Below are positions 1-7,303 of a DNA stretch of 64,000 nt, in pieces. Origin of the DNA: Polaromonas eurypsychrophila (GTDB lineage: Bacteria > Pseudomonadota > Gammaproteobacteria > Burkholderiales > Burkholderiaceae_C). The notes below the pieces were generated by a model. It was not told the DNA's origin. It saw nothing but the letters and a program-made list of their open reading frames with translations, and did no database searches. How positions within the stretch are numbered: the first letter of the stretch is position 1; each line of letters opens with the position of its first letter. Where the stretch lies: contig NZ_BMIG01000001.1 in NCBI RefSeq assembly GCF_014641715.1, positions 248,001 to 312,000 of the forward strand. The letters are read 5' to 3'. Made by a program: the position numbers and the translations under genes.

Positions 1-1
1 G

Positions 2-553
2 GCCGAACTGCAGTCACGCATCCGGCCGCACTTCCTGTTCAACACGCTTAACAGCGCCATCGCACTGGTGCGGGCCGAACCGGCCAAGGCCGAGTCGGTG
101 CTGGAAGACCTGAGTGAGCTGTTTCGCCACGCGCTGGCCGACGCCACCGAGTCCGTCACGCTGGGGCAAGAGATTGAGCTGGCGCAGCGCTACCTGGCGA
201 TCGAGCAAATCCGTTTTGGTGAGCGCCTGCAGGTGCAGTGGAACCTGGACCCTGAAGCGGACCTCGCCAAACTGCCACCGCTGTTGCTGCAGCCGCTGGT
301 GGAAAACGCGGTGCGCCACGGCGTGGAGCCCAGCGCCGTTGGCGCGCAGGTGAAAATATCGACGGTGCGGCGCGGCAGCATGGTGGTGATCAAGGTCACA
401 AATTCAACGCCGGCCGGTGTAGGCGAGCGCGGCCACGGGCTGGCGCTGGCCAATGTGCGGGAGCGCCTGGCGCTGCTGCACGATGTGCAGGCGCAATTCA
501 AGACCGTGTTCCGGGACGGCATGTTTCAGGTGAGGCTGGAGATTCCCCTATGA
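2..553 (+). CDS. LytS/AlgZ-type sensor histidine kinase, C-terminal part
   Basis: Only the catalytic end of the gene is in the window; the reading frame is open from base 2. The His_kinase (PF06580) phospho-acceptor motif RIRPHFLFNTLNS is read at about 20-60, followed by an ATPase domain with the N box LLLQPLVENAVRHG near 280-320 and a GHGLALANVRERL stretch. Family members are membrane kinases that phosphorylate LytTR response regulators. The stop overlaps the next ATG as ATGA (550-553), so the pair is translationally coupled. The order resembles AlgZ(FimS)-AlgR of pseudomonads. The sensor and membrane part lies upstream of the window, so the signal is unknown. Confidence 0.9.
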   Translation, partial: AELQSRIRPHFLFNTLNSAIALVRAEPAKAESVLEDLSELFRHALADATESVTLGQEIELAQRYLAIEQIRFGERLQVQWNLDPEADLAKLPPLLLQPLVENAVRHGVEPSAVGAQVKISTVRRGSMVVIKVTNSTPAGVGERGHGLALANVRERLALLHDVQAQFKTVFRDGMFQVRLEIPL

Positions 554-1293
554 CCACAACCCTCAGGGCATTGATCGTGGACGATGAGGCATTGGCGCGC
601 TCGCGTCTGCGCACCTTGTTGGGCGACTGCACGGCCCCGGCTGCCAGTGTTGTCGCCGAGGCCGCGCACGCGGTGCAGGCCATGGACGCGTTGCGCCGCG
701 AGGTGTTTGACGTGGTGTTGCTCGACATCCGCATGCCCGGTGCCGACGGCATCACGCTGGCCCAGACCATTGCCCAGCTACCGCAGCCGCCGGCTGTGGT
801 GTTTGTCACGGCGCATTCCGAACACGCGGTGCAGGCTTTCGAGATCGAAGCCGCGGACTACCTGACCAAACCTGTGCGGCTTGAACGCTTGCAGCAGGCG
901 CTACAAAAAGTAGAGCGGCTCGCGCAGTCTGGTAAAGGGCTACAGGCCGATTTGACGGAAGAATGTCTGATCATCCAGGACCGCGGCCGGACCGAACGGG
1001 TGCCGCTGGCCGAAGTGCTTTACCTCAAGGCCGAGCTCAAATACATCACGGTGCGGACAGCCGCCAAAAGCTACATCCTCGACGGCAGTCTCAACGAGCT
1101 GGAGGAGCGTTACCCCCAGTTCATGCGCATCCACCGCAATGCGCTGGTGGCGCGGCGTGCCGTGCGCGCACTGGAAAAACACTTCGACCCGGAGGAAGGA
1201 GAAGGCTGGGCGGTGCGGCTCAATGGCATCGACGAGTTACTGGCGGTGTCGCGGCGCCAGCTCAGCGCGGTGCGAGAAGCCATTGCGGGTTGA
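550..1293 (+). CDS. LytTR-family response regulator (AlgR-like)
   Basis: A 247-residue two-domain regulator. Residues 1-120 form a receiver domain: acidic pocket IVDDEALARSR, phospho-acceptor Asp in VLLDIRMPG, Thr in VFVTAHSEH and the conserved Lys in YLTKPV. Residues about 140-245 form a LytTR DNA-binding domain (VLYLKAELKYITV ... FMRIHRNALVARRAV). The partner is the kinase it overlaps by 4 nt. Targets are not evident; in Pseudomonas the homologue controls alginate and twitching genes, but that role is not transferable here. The linker between the domains (near 900-948) coincides with a copy of the dispersed repeat. Confidence 0.92.
   Translation: MTTTLRALIVDDEALARSRLRTLLGDCTAPAASVVAEAAHAVQAMDALRREVFDVVLLDIRMPGADGITLAQTIAQLPQPPAVVFVTAHSEHAVQAFEIEAADYLTKPVRLERLQQALQKVERLAQSGKGLQADLTEECLIIQDRGRTERVPLAEVLYLKAELKYITVRTAAKSYILDGSLNELEERYPQFMRIHRNALVARRAVRALEKHFDPEEGEGWAVRLNGIDELLAVSRRQLSAVREAIAG
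900..948 (-). repeat. Dispersed ~50-bp repeat, copy 1 (inside the LytTR regulator gene)
   Basis: Read on the minus strand it begins GGCCTGTAGCCC and ends GCTCTACTTTTTGTAGC, matching the pattern of the other copies (GGCCTCCAGCCC ... GCTATTGATTTGATAGC). It encodes the receiver-LytTR linker, LQKVERLAQSGKGLQ, in the same frame as the copy inside yceD. Confidence 0.65.
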
Positions 1294-1446
1294 CGGTGGG
1301 CCGGGCTGCCTGACCCGGCGCCAGGCGGGACGGCAGCCGGTAAGGTACCGCGCAGGCGTCCTACACCTGTCCCGGTCTGCCTCTGTTGAAATACGAACAC
1401 AACGATGAATGCGCTGCAGCTCAGCGGGACCGACGAGGAGACCACC

Positions 1447-2616
1447 GTGAATGACAACCATCAACCCGACACAGCGCCCGATACGCCCCAGGTGACGACT
1501 TTTCCGGAACCGGAACGCCTCCTGCTGCATATGCCGGTGGACATCCGCAATGCGTCGCTGATGGTGCTGGCGGGGATGGGCCTGCTGTTCGTGTTGCACT
1601 GGGCCAAGGCGGTGTTTATTCCGATCATGCTGAGCATTCTTTTCAGCTACGCCTTTTCACCGCTGGTCAACTGGATGGCGCACCGCCGCGTGCCACGCTG
1701 GCTGGGTTCGGCCATCGTGCTGCTGTCCATCCTCGGCGCCCTTGGCAGCACGGCGTATGCGCTGAGCGACGAGGCGTCTGCTATGGTCGAGTCGCTGCCG
1801 GTGGCCGCGCAGAAATTCCGCAACGCCATGAAACGCAGCAGCGGCAATTCCACCAGCACGCTGGACACTGTGCAGAAGGCAGCCACCCAGATCGAGCAGG
1901 CCGCCCAGGAAGGCGCAGCCTCCGGCGGCACACGCGGCGCGATGCGTGTGGTGATCGAGAAGTCAAACTTCAACGTCAAGGATTACCTGTGGACCGGCAC
2001 CATCGGCCTGATCGCGCTGATCGGCCAGGCCACCGTGGTGATCTTTCTGACCTATTTCCTGATGCTGTCGGGCGACACCTTCCGCCGCAAGATGCTCAAG
2101 CTGGCCGGGCCCAACCTCAGCAGCAAGAAGATCACGCTGCATGCCCTGCATGAAATCACCGAACAAATCCAGCGTTACTTACAGGTGCAGTTGCTGACCA
2201 GTGCACTGGTCGGCGTGATGACATGGCTGGCTCTGTGGGCCATCGGACTGGACAACGCGCCAGTCTGGGGTATTGCGGCAGGCGTGCTGAATCTGGTGCC
2301 TTATGTGGGCTCCCTGATCACGGCGGCGGCCTCGGCGCTGGTAGGTTTTCTGCAGTTCGGCTCGCTCAACATGGCGATGCTGGTGGGCGGCGCCTCTTTG
2401 GTCATCCACACCATCGTCGGCAACATCGTCACGCCCTGGTTGACCAGCCGCGCCAGCCGCCTCAGCCCGGTGGCGGTGTTCGTGGCGCTGCTGGCCTGGG
2501 GCTGGCTCTGGGGGGTGTGGGGCCTGCTGCTGGGCATCCCGATCATGATGATGGTCAAGTCGGTGTGTGACCGGGTGGATGATTTAAAGCCGGTCGGCGA
2601 ATTTCTGGGGTCGTGA
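1447..2616 (+). CDS. AI-2E family transporter (PF01594) membrane protein
   Basis: A polytopic inner-membrane protein of about 389 residues. Paired N-terminal hydrophobic segments (ASLMVLAGMGLLFVLHW, AVFIPIMLSILFSYAF) are followed by a central soluble stretch and a C-terminal membrane block ending in the LLGIPIMMMVKSVCD region typical of the family. The family is described as permeases of uncertain substrate; some members export AI-2 or act as ion antiporters, so the substrate is not assigned. The reading frame opens at ATG 1405, but GTG 1447 has a good Shine-Dalgarno (GAGGAG, 1435-1440) six bases ahead and is preferred. Confidence 0.85.
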   Translation: MNDNHQPDTAPDTPQVTTFPEPERLLLHMPVDIRNASLMVLAGMGLLFVLHWAKAVFIPIMLSILFSYAFSPLVNWMAHRRVPRWLGSAIVLLSILGALGSTAYALSDEASAMVESLPVAAQKFRNAMKRSSGNSTSTLDTVQKAATQIEQAAQEGAASGGTRGAMRVVIEKSNFNVKDYLWTGTIGLIALIGQATVVIFLTYFLMLSGDTFRRKMLKLAGPNLSSKKITLHALHEITEQIQRYLQVQLLTSALVGVMTWLALWAIGLDNAPVWGIAAGVLNLVPYVGSLITAAASALVGFLQFGSLNMAMLVGGASLVIHTIVGNIVTPWLTSRASRLSPVAVFVALLAWGWLWGVWGLLLGIPIMMMVKSVCDRVDDLKPVGEFLGS

Positions 2617-2699
2617 AGGTGGACCTCACGCTCCGCACCAGTTTTTTTCTGGGGCAGCCCTGGCCGAAAACATGACCATGTTCGTTCAAATGCAATGAC

Positions 2700-2720
2700 T
2701 GAAATGGCCGCTCCATTTCA
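2700..2720. promoter_or_regulatory. Inverted repeat upstream of the 2740 ORF
   Basis: TGAAATGG and CCATTTCA (8 bp, perfect) flank CCGCT about 20 bp before the ORF. No T-run follows, so a protein-binding site or a small 5'-UTR hairpin is more likely than a terminator. Function is inferred from position only. Confidence 0.35.
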
Positions 2721-2739
2721 AAGTTACACTTGCTGAATC

Positions 2740-3090
2740 ATGTGTCGCCTGTTTGTCCTGTTCGTTTGCGCATACTTTTTGATGTCCAGCGGTCAGAACG
2801 TTTCCCTTCGCACGCTGAGTGCGGTGCAAACCGAGGGCGGCAATTCCCAAGTCGCCGTTGCATCCTCGCTGGCCGATACAGGTTGGGGTGATGATACCGA
2901 TCCTCACGGCGCTGATCCCCTGCTCGCGGAGGTGCCGCCCGAAGTGCCCGAATTGTCGGGAACTCCGGCGCTGACGCCGCCTGCCGACACCACGGCGGCG
3001 GTGTACGACGTGCGTGATCTTGCGGGTCCCCCGTGGCTGTTTCTTGACGGACCGCTTCATCCCCCACGCCTATCCGTCGTTCTCCTGTGA
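2740..3090 (+). CDS. Hypothetical small exported or membrane-anchored protein
   Basis: A 116-residue ORF of unrecognised family. It begins with a hydrophobic segment (MCRLFVLFVCAYFLMSSG) that could be a signal peptide or anchor. A Pro/Asp/Glu-rich low-complexity middle and a Pro-rich tail (GPLHPPRLSVVLL) follow. There is no clear Shine-Dalgarno. It stands alone between the AI-2E-type permease and the TerC gene, same strand as both. Composition matches the genomic background and no antisense ORF looks better, but it could still be non-coding. Confidence 0.5.
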   Translation: MCRLFVLFVCAYFLMSSGQNVSLRTLSAVQTEGGNSQVAVASSLADTGWGDDTDPHGADPLLAEVPPEVPELSGTPALTPPADTTAAVYDVRDLAGPPWLFLDGPLHPPRLSVVLL

Positions 3091-3180
3091 ACGCCGACGC
3101 GGGCTTTCCGCGTCTTCATCCCCGTTTCCCATCTAGCGCGATTTTGCGCTCGCGGCAATCCTGCTGATAGACACACACCT

Positions 3181-3936
3181 ATGGACCTCCTTCTCGACCC
3201 CAATATCTGGATAGCCTTTGCGATGCTCACTGCCCTTGAGATCGTGCTGGGCATCGACAACATCATCTTTATCTCGATTCTGGTTGGCCGCTTGCCGCCA
3301 GAGATGCGCGACAAGGCGCGGCGCCTCGGCCTCGGCTTTGCGATGCTGTCCCGTTTGGCGTTGCTGTTCGCCCTGAGTTGGGTGATAGGCCTGACAGCCG
3401 ACCTTTTCAGTTTTGCCGGGCAAGGCATCAGCGGTCGCGACCTGGTGTTGCTGTTGGGTGGGTTGTTTTTGCTCTACAAGGCCACGCACGAAATTTTTCT
3501 GGAAGTCGAAGCGCGTGAACAGCCTCACGCCCCCGTTGCTGATGCGGCGGCGATCAAGGCAGCGGGTGCGAAACTGTTTTGGGCCGTGATCGCACAAATC
3601 GCAGTGATCGACATTGTTTTCTCTCTTGACTCGGTGATCACCGCCGTGGGCATGGTCGACGAGATCAGCGTGATGGTGGCCGCCGTTGTCACCTCCGTAG
3701 GTGTAATGCTTGTGGCAGCCAAGCCGATCGGCGAGTTTGTGGATCGTCATCCGTCTGTCAAAGTCCTTGCGCTTGCCTTTCTCGTCATGATCGGCATGGC
3801 ACTGACGGCAGAAGCATTTGATCAGGCTGTCCCCAAGGGCTACATCTACGCGGCCATGGCGTTTTCGCTGGTGGTGGAAGCACTGAATATCCGCGCGCGC
3901 AGCAAGCGACGGGCTGCGGAAACGGGGCAGCCGTGA
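3181..3936 (+). CDS. TerC family integral membrane protein
   Basis: 251 residues with about seven hydrophobic segments. TerC-family acidic membrane motifs are visible: LEIVLGIDNIIFISILVGRLP near the N-terminus and VIDIVFSLDSVITAVGMVD near residue 140. Family members (TerC, Alx, YkoY) are linked to tellurite resistance and manganese export, often loading secreted metalloenzymes. The protein would sit in the inner membrane. The 90-base leader was inspected for a yybP-ykoY manganese riboswitch and none was recognised. The stop is followed after a short gap by the BI-1 family gene on the same strand. Confidence 0.88.
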   Translation: MDLLLDPNIWIAFAMLTALEIVLGIDNIIFISILVGRLPPEMRDKARRLGLGFAMLSRLALLFALSWVIGLTADLFSFAGQGISGRDLVLLLGGLFLLYKATHEIFLEVEAREQPHAPVADAAAIKAAGAKLFWAVIAQIAVIDIVFSLDSVITAVGMVDEISVMVAAVVTSVGVMLVAAKPIGEFVDRHPSVKVLALAFLVMIGMALTAEAFDQAVPKGYIYAAMAFSLVVEALNIRARSKRRAAETGQP

Positions 3937-4013
3937 ACCGCCGCCCTGAACCAGACCACCCCGGTACCTGGGTCACCCCGCCGACATCCACTTTTGCCGC
4001 CCAATCCAGCGAG

Positions 4014-4709
4014 ATGAATCAAAACCTCCACAACTTTCCCGCCGGCTCGGTTGACCAAGCCGTGTTTGTCGAACGCAACCGGGTGTTGCGCAACACATAC
4101 TGGCTGCTTGCCGTGTCGATGGTTCCTACCGTGCTGGGCGCCTGGGTCGGCCTGGCCTCTGGCGTGGCCAACGCCTTGTCGCCGGGCATCGGTTTGATGG
4201 TGTTCCTGGTGGGGGCCTTCGGCTTTATGTTTGCCATCGAAAAAACCAAGAACTCGGCGGCCGGGGTGCCCGTGCTGCTGGCGTTCACGTTTTTCATGGG
4301 AGTCATGTTGTCACGCCTGGTCGGCATCGTGTTGGGGCTGTCAAATGGCGCAAGCCTGATCATGACGGCCTTCGCGGGAACCGGCGCCATCTTCCTTGGC
4401 ATGGCGTCGCTGTCGTCCATCATCAAGCGCGACCTCAGCGCGATGGGCAAGTTCCTGTTCATCGGGGCGATCATGCTGATGGTGGTTGGCATCGCCAACT
4501 TCTTTATTCAATCCAGCGCCCTGATGATCACGCTGTCGGTGATGGCAATCGGCATTTTTTCGGCCTTCATCCTCTACGACCTGAAACGCGTGCAGGACGG
4601 GCATGAGACCAACTACATCACCGCTACGCTGGGCGTTTATCTCAGCATCTACAACATTTTTCAGTCGATTCTGGCCTTGCTTGGCATCGCCGGATCCCGC
4701 GACGAGTGA
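4014..4709 (+). CDS. Bax inhibitor-1 / YccA family membrane protein
   Basis: 231 residues from ATG 4014; the frame is open from 3933, but the upstream part is Pro/Thr-rich and overlaps the TerC stop, so 4014 is preferred (start MNQNLHNFPAG). Seven hydrophobic helices follow, with the family C-terminal region SAFILYDLKRVQDG near residue 190 and a final NIFQSILALLGI helix. In bacteria the family includes YccA, a modulator and substrate of the FtsH protease, and YetJ-type pH-sensitive calcium leak channels. Which role applies here cannot be read from sequence. Confidence 0.88.
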   Translation: MNQNLHNFPAGSVDQAVFVERNRVLRNTYWLLAVSMVPTVLGAWVGLASGVANALSPGIGLMVFLVGAFGFMFAIEKTKNSAAGVPVLLAFTFFMGVMLSRLVGIVLGLSNGASLIMTAFAGTGAIFLGMASLSSIIKRDLSAMGKFLFIGAIMLMVVGIANFFIQSSALMITLSVMAIGIFSAFILYDLKRVQDGHETNYITATLGVYLSIYNIFQSILALLGIAGSRDE

Positions 4710-4800
4710 ACGCGCTTCGTTTTCCCAAGACCCGACGGCCTTGCACGCCTGCCCATCCCAAACTCGCTAAACAGGATTTGACAATCCGTCCGAATCCCCT

Positions 4801-5289
4801 ACGGAAATCGCCATACTCTTTTCGCTGATTCTGCTGATTGGCCTTTCGCCATGTCCGAGATCGCTCTCGTCACGGCGCGCGAGGCCCGCCTGCAAAAATT
4901 GGTAAACGATGGCGACACTTCCGTTGCGGCGGCCGTCAAGATCGGCGAGGACCCCACGTGCGTACCTTCCACAATCCAGATCGGCATCACCTCCATCGGC
5001 GTGCTGAACGGCATTGTTGGCGAAGCGGCGCTCGTAGCGCCGCTGGCCTTGTGGCTGACATCGCTCGGGGTTGCACCGACCTACAGTGCTTACGGTGCGA
5101 CCGCTGGTGGTGCTGGTGATTACCTACTTTTCAATTGTTGTGGATGAATTGGTTCCCAAGCGGGATTGGCCAGTCGCATTGACTGTCACGGCGCCCGTGC
5201 TTGATGCTGGAAAGTGGGCCGAGGCCGTCCAGATGCGGTCCTTGTTGATGCGCTTGCAGCGTAGCTGCGACACCACAGCCAGCTCCTGA
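4801..5289 (+). pseudogene. Decayed CNNM/DUF21 (CorC/HlyC-type) membrane protein gene
   Basis: Three consecutive pieces of one family are readable in different frames. A hydrophobic N-terminal helix (EIAILFSLILLIGL) starts at about 4804. From 4851 a second frame gives MSEIALVTAREARLQ and then STIQIGITSIGVLNGIVGEA. A third frame from about 5098 gives VVLVITYFSIVVDELVPKR. This is the normal order for a DUF21 transmembrane domain, so at least two frameshifts have occurred. The sequence diverges after VPKR and stops at 5289; the CBS and CorC_C domains are absent. It is a truncated relic of a probable Mg/Co-efflux-type protein. Confidence 0.75.
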
Positions 5290-5349
5290 ACAAGCACGGT
5301 GAATTTGCCGTAGCTCACCGTTTTTTTTGCATTTCGCCGGCACGGCCCC

Positions 5350-5661
5350 GTGCCCCTGCCCGTGCAGTTCTGGCGCGGCATGTTGTTGATCGGCAGTAGC
5401 GCCAATCTCGCTGTGGGCTTTGTGGTCCTGATGCTGATCGCCCAAGGGGTGTCGCTGGACTTGGCGGTTGCGATGCATTTTCTGTTTTTGCCATACAACC
5501 TGTTCCTGGCCATGGCAGTGTGGCGCTCGCTCCAGGGAACCATGGTCACGACGTCGGTCGCTGAGCTCTGGCTGGTATTTTCACGCTGGTTTGAGGCTCA
5601 GTGTCGGCCCTCACACGCACAGGCTGCTATGTTCATAGTCAAAACTGTCCTTGGCCCATGA
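5350..5661 (+). CDS. Hypothetical small membrane protein
   Basis: 103 residues from GTG 5350; family not recognised. Two strong hydrophobic helices are visible (MLLIGSSANLAVGFVVLMLI and AVAMHFLFLPYNLFLAMAVW), giving an integral membrane protein of about 75 residues. The C-terminal 18 residues fall in a degenerate copy of the dispersed repeat, so the native stop may have been replaced. It follows the CNNM relic and may be part of the same eroding segment. Confidence 0.4.
   Translation: MPLPVQFWRGMLLIGSSANLAVGFVVLMLIAQGVSLDLAVAMHFLFLPYNLFLAMAVWRSLQGTMVTTSVAELWLVFSRWFEAQCRPSHAQAAMFIVKTVLGP
5591..5642 (+). repeat. Dispersed ~50-bp repeat, copy 2 (degenerate, 3' end of the 5350 ORF)
   Basis: GAGGCTCAG ... 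CACACGCACAGGCTGCTAT ... TTCATAGTC aligns with the hemD copy GAGGCTTCAG ... CAAGCGCAAACAGCTAT ... TTCATAGCA. It reads in the same frame as in hemD (ending HAQAAMFIV). It is the weakest of the copies. Confidence 0.45.
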
Positions 5662-5695
5662 ACGGCGGTCGTATTCAGCTATTATTTTGATAGTG
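5649..5695 (+). repeat. Dispersed ~50-bp repeat, copy 3 (intergenic)
   Basis: TTGGCCCATGAACGGC followed by TTCAGCTATTATTTTGATAG matches the repeat pattern and directly follows copy 2, giving two head-to-tail copies between the 5350 ORF and the 3' end of the DMT permease gene. Confidence 0.65.
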
Positions 5696-5769
5696 ACGCG
5701 TGACCTGCTGGGTGTTACCGGTCGTTGCCGCATGCGTAACGATGATCTTTCCGCTTGTCGTGAACCCGG

Positions 5770-6825
5770 TCAATGCTCATGGCGATGATGAGCATCAGGC
5801 ACATGCGGGTGTGCATGCTTGCTCGGCTCATGTAAATGTCGGTGGCTGTGGGATCCAGCCGGCATGTCGGGGTGGGAGTGATCGTGATGCCCGTCGTCGT
5901 GCCGGTGGGCATGTTCATGTTCAAGTGGTTCATGGACGTGTTCATGCCCGTGTGATTCAGCCAGATGCAGGGTTACTCCGAGCACCATCAGCACGCCGGC
6001 CAGTGCCATGACCCAGCTTCCACTTCGATCGCCCAGCGCGATCGCCAGGCCCGCACCGATGAAGGGCGCGAAAGCGAAGACAGAGCCGGTGCGCGACGCA
6101 CCGAAAGCCCGCTGCGCCAGCAAATAAAAGCGCAGGCTCAGACCGTAACCGCTTGCGCCTATGGCAACCAGCGCGAGTGAAGCGTTGAGCGGGGGCAGCG
6201 GGTCGCCAAACAGTACGGCCAGCATGCCTGTGGCGCTCGCTCCGAGCAATGCCTTTCCCAAAATGACTTGCCCCGGATCACGTTCTGCCAAGGCACGGGA
6301 CAGTGCATTGTCGGCACCCCAGGCGGCGGTCGCCAGCAGCACCGCCAGCATGCCCAGAAGCTGGTTGCGTCCCGCACTGCCCAAGTCCAGCACCAGCGTG
6401 ATGCCGCCCGCCAGCAACAGAAACATGGCTGCCCAGACCCGGCGGTCCGCCGTCTCGCCGTAGAGGTAACGCGCCAGAAGTACGGTAAAAAAAGCTTCGA
6501 GCGTGAGCATCAGCGAGGCGCCGGTCCCGCTTGTATGCTGCAGGCCCCACGCCAGCGCAACCGGCCCGATCACTGCACCCAGAAATGCCATCGACAAAAG
6601 TCTTGGCAAATCGCCGCGCTCCAGCCTTGCTTCGTGGGTTGCGCGTTGGCGGGACAGCAAGCCAGCGGCAGCTGCACCGGCATAAAGCAAGGCGGCGGTC
6701 GTCAGCGCGCCCAGACCCTCACCGAAGCGCTGAATCAGCGGAGTGCTGACACCAAACAGCACGGCAGCCAGCAAGGCCAGCAGTCCGCCGCGCAAAGCCG
6801 GTAGCGAGAGATGAGCTCGACGCAT
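5770..6825 (-). CDS. EamA/DMT-family permease with a long His-rich C-terminal tail
   Basis: 351 residues. Residues about 1-285 contain ten hydrophobic segments in two EamA halves (for example LLALLAAVLFGVSTPLIQRFG and LLGMLAVLLATAAWGADNAL), typical of drug/metabolite exporters. The last ~65 residues are dominated by His, Asp and Glu (ESHGHEHVHEPLEHEHAH, then HRHDDGHHDHSHPD, then HSHRHLHEPSKHAHPHV). Such tails bind transition metals (Ni, Co, Zn, Cu). It lies 7 nt after the small periplasmic protein of the czc cluster, probably in the same transcript. A metal-responsive or metal-exporting role is inferred from tail and neighbours; the DMT fold itself says nothing about metals. Confidence 0.85.
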   Translation of the reverse strand: MRRAHLSLPALRGGLLALLAAVLFGVSTPLIQRFGEGLGALTTAALLYAGAAAAGLLSRQRATHEARLERGDLPRLLSMAFLGAVIGPVALAWGLQHTSGTGASLMLTLEAFFTVLLARYLYGETADRRVWAAMFLLLAGGITLVLDLGSAGRNQLLGMLAVLLATAAWGADNALSRALAERDPGQVILGKALLGASATGMLAVLFGDPLPPLNASLALVAIGASGYGLSLRFYLLAQRAFGASRTGSVFAFAPFIGAGLAIALGDRSGSWVMALAGVLMVLGVTLHLAESHGHEHVHEPLEHEHAHRHDDGHHDHSHPDMPAGSHSHRHLHEPSKHAHPHVPDAHHRHEH

Positions 6826-6832
6826 AGGCGGA

Positions 6833-7225
6833 TTATTTGACAGTGAATCGCACGGTAACGGGTTTTTTGCCCATGTTCAACACAGCCACCACCTTGGCAC
6901 CTTTGTTCAGTTTGATACCTTTGGCTTCGAGCTTGTGGCCACCGGCAGGCTTGAGTTCGGCCTCGGACTTCTGGGTGCCGTTGAGCACGGTCAGTTTGCC
7001 ACGTATGCCAGCGGTGTCCATCGGATTGTCATGGTCCTTCAGATAAAGAGAGGCACCGCCTGGCGCGGCCACCAGTTCAAACGACAGGTCGGCTGCGCTC
7101 TGGACCACACCGCCATATTGCGGAGCGGCGGTGCCGTGGGCCATGGCGTTGCCGGCGCTCAGGGCTGAGACGCCGACAAACAAGGCAGCGGCGAGAGTCT
7201 TGATCAGGATTTTTTGAATGGTCAT
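6833..7225 (-). CDS. Small periplasmic protein of the metal-efflux cluster
   Basis: 130 residues. A signal peptide is clear (ILIKTLAAALFVGVSALSA, cleavage after AMA) and the mature protein begins HGTAAPQYGGVVQSA. The remainder is a small beta-rich domain (DLSFELVAAPGGASLYL) with Lys-rich loops (KLEAKGIKLNKGAKVVAVL). The family has no assigned role known to me; similar short proteins accompany CzcCBA-type operons. A periplasmic metal chaperone role is only an inference from position and the N-terminal His. It lies between czcA and the His-tailed permease on the same strand. Confidence 0.7.
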   Translation of the reverse strand: MTIQKILIKTLAAALFVGVSALSAGNAMAHGTAAPQYGGVVQSAADLSFELVAAPGGASLYLKDHDNPMDTAGIRGKLTVLNGTQKSEAELKPAGGHKLEAKGIKLNKGAKVVAVLNMGKKPVTVRFTVK

Positions 7226-7303
7226 CTAAATTCCTTTATTGAGAATATGGCGCGCTTGAGGGGCGGCGCCAGAAGGCCTTGAAAACTGTTCGCAAGGTGT
7301 CAA

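Noticed and set aside
1300..1319. GCCGGG/CCCGGC hairpin after the LytTR regulator as terminator
   Set aside because: Short stem with no following T-run; not enough for a terminator call.
3091..3180. Possible yybP-ykoY manganese riboswitch before the TerC gene
   Set aside because: The leader is only 90 bases and lacks the conserved paired loops of that riboswitch.
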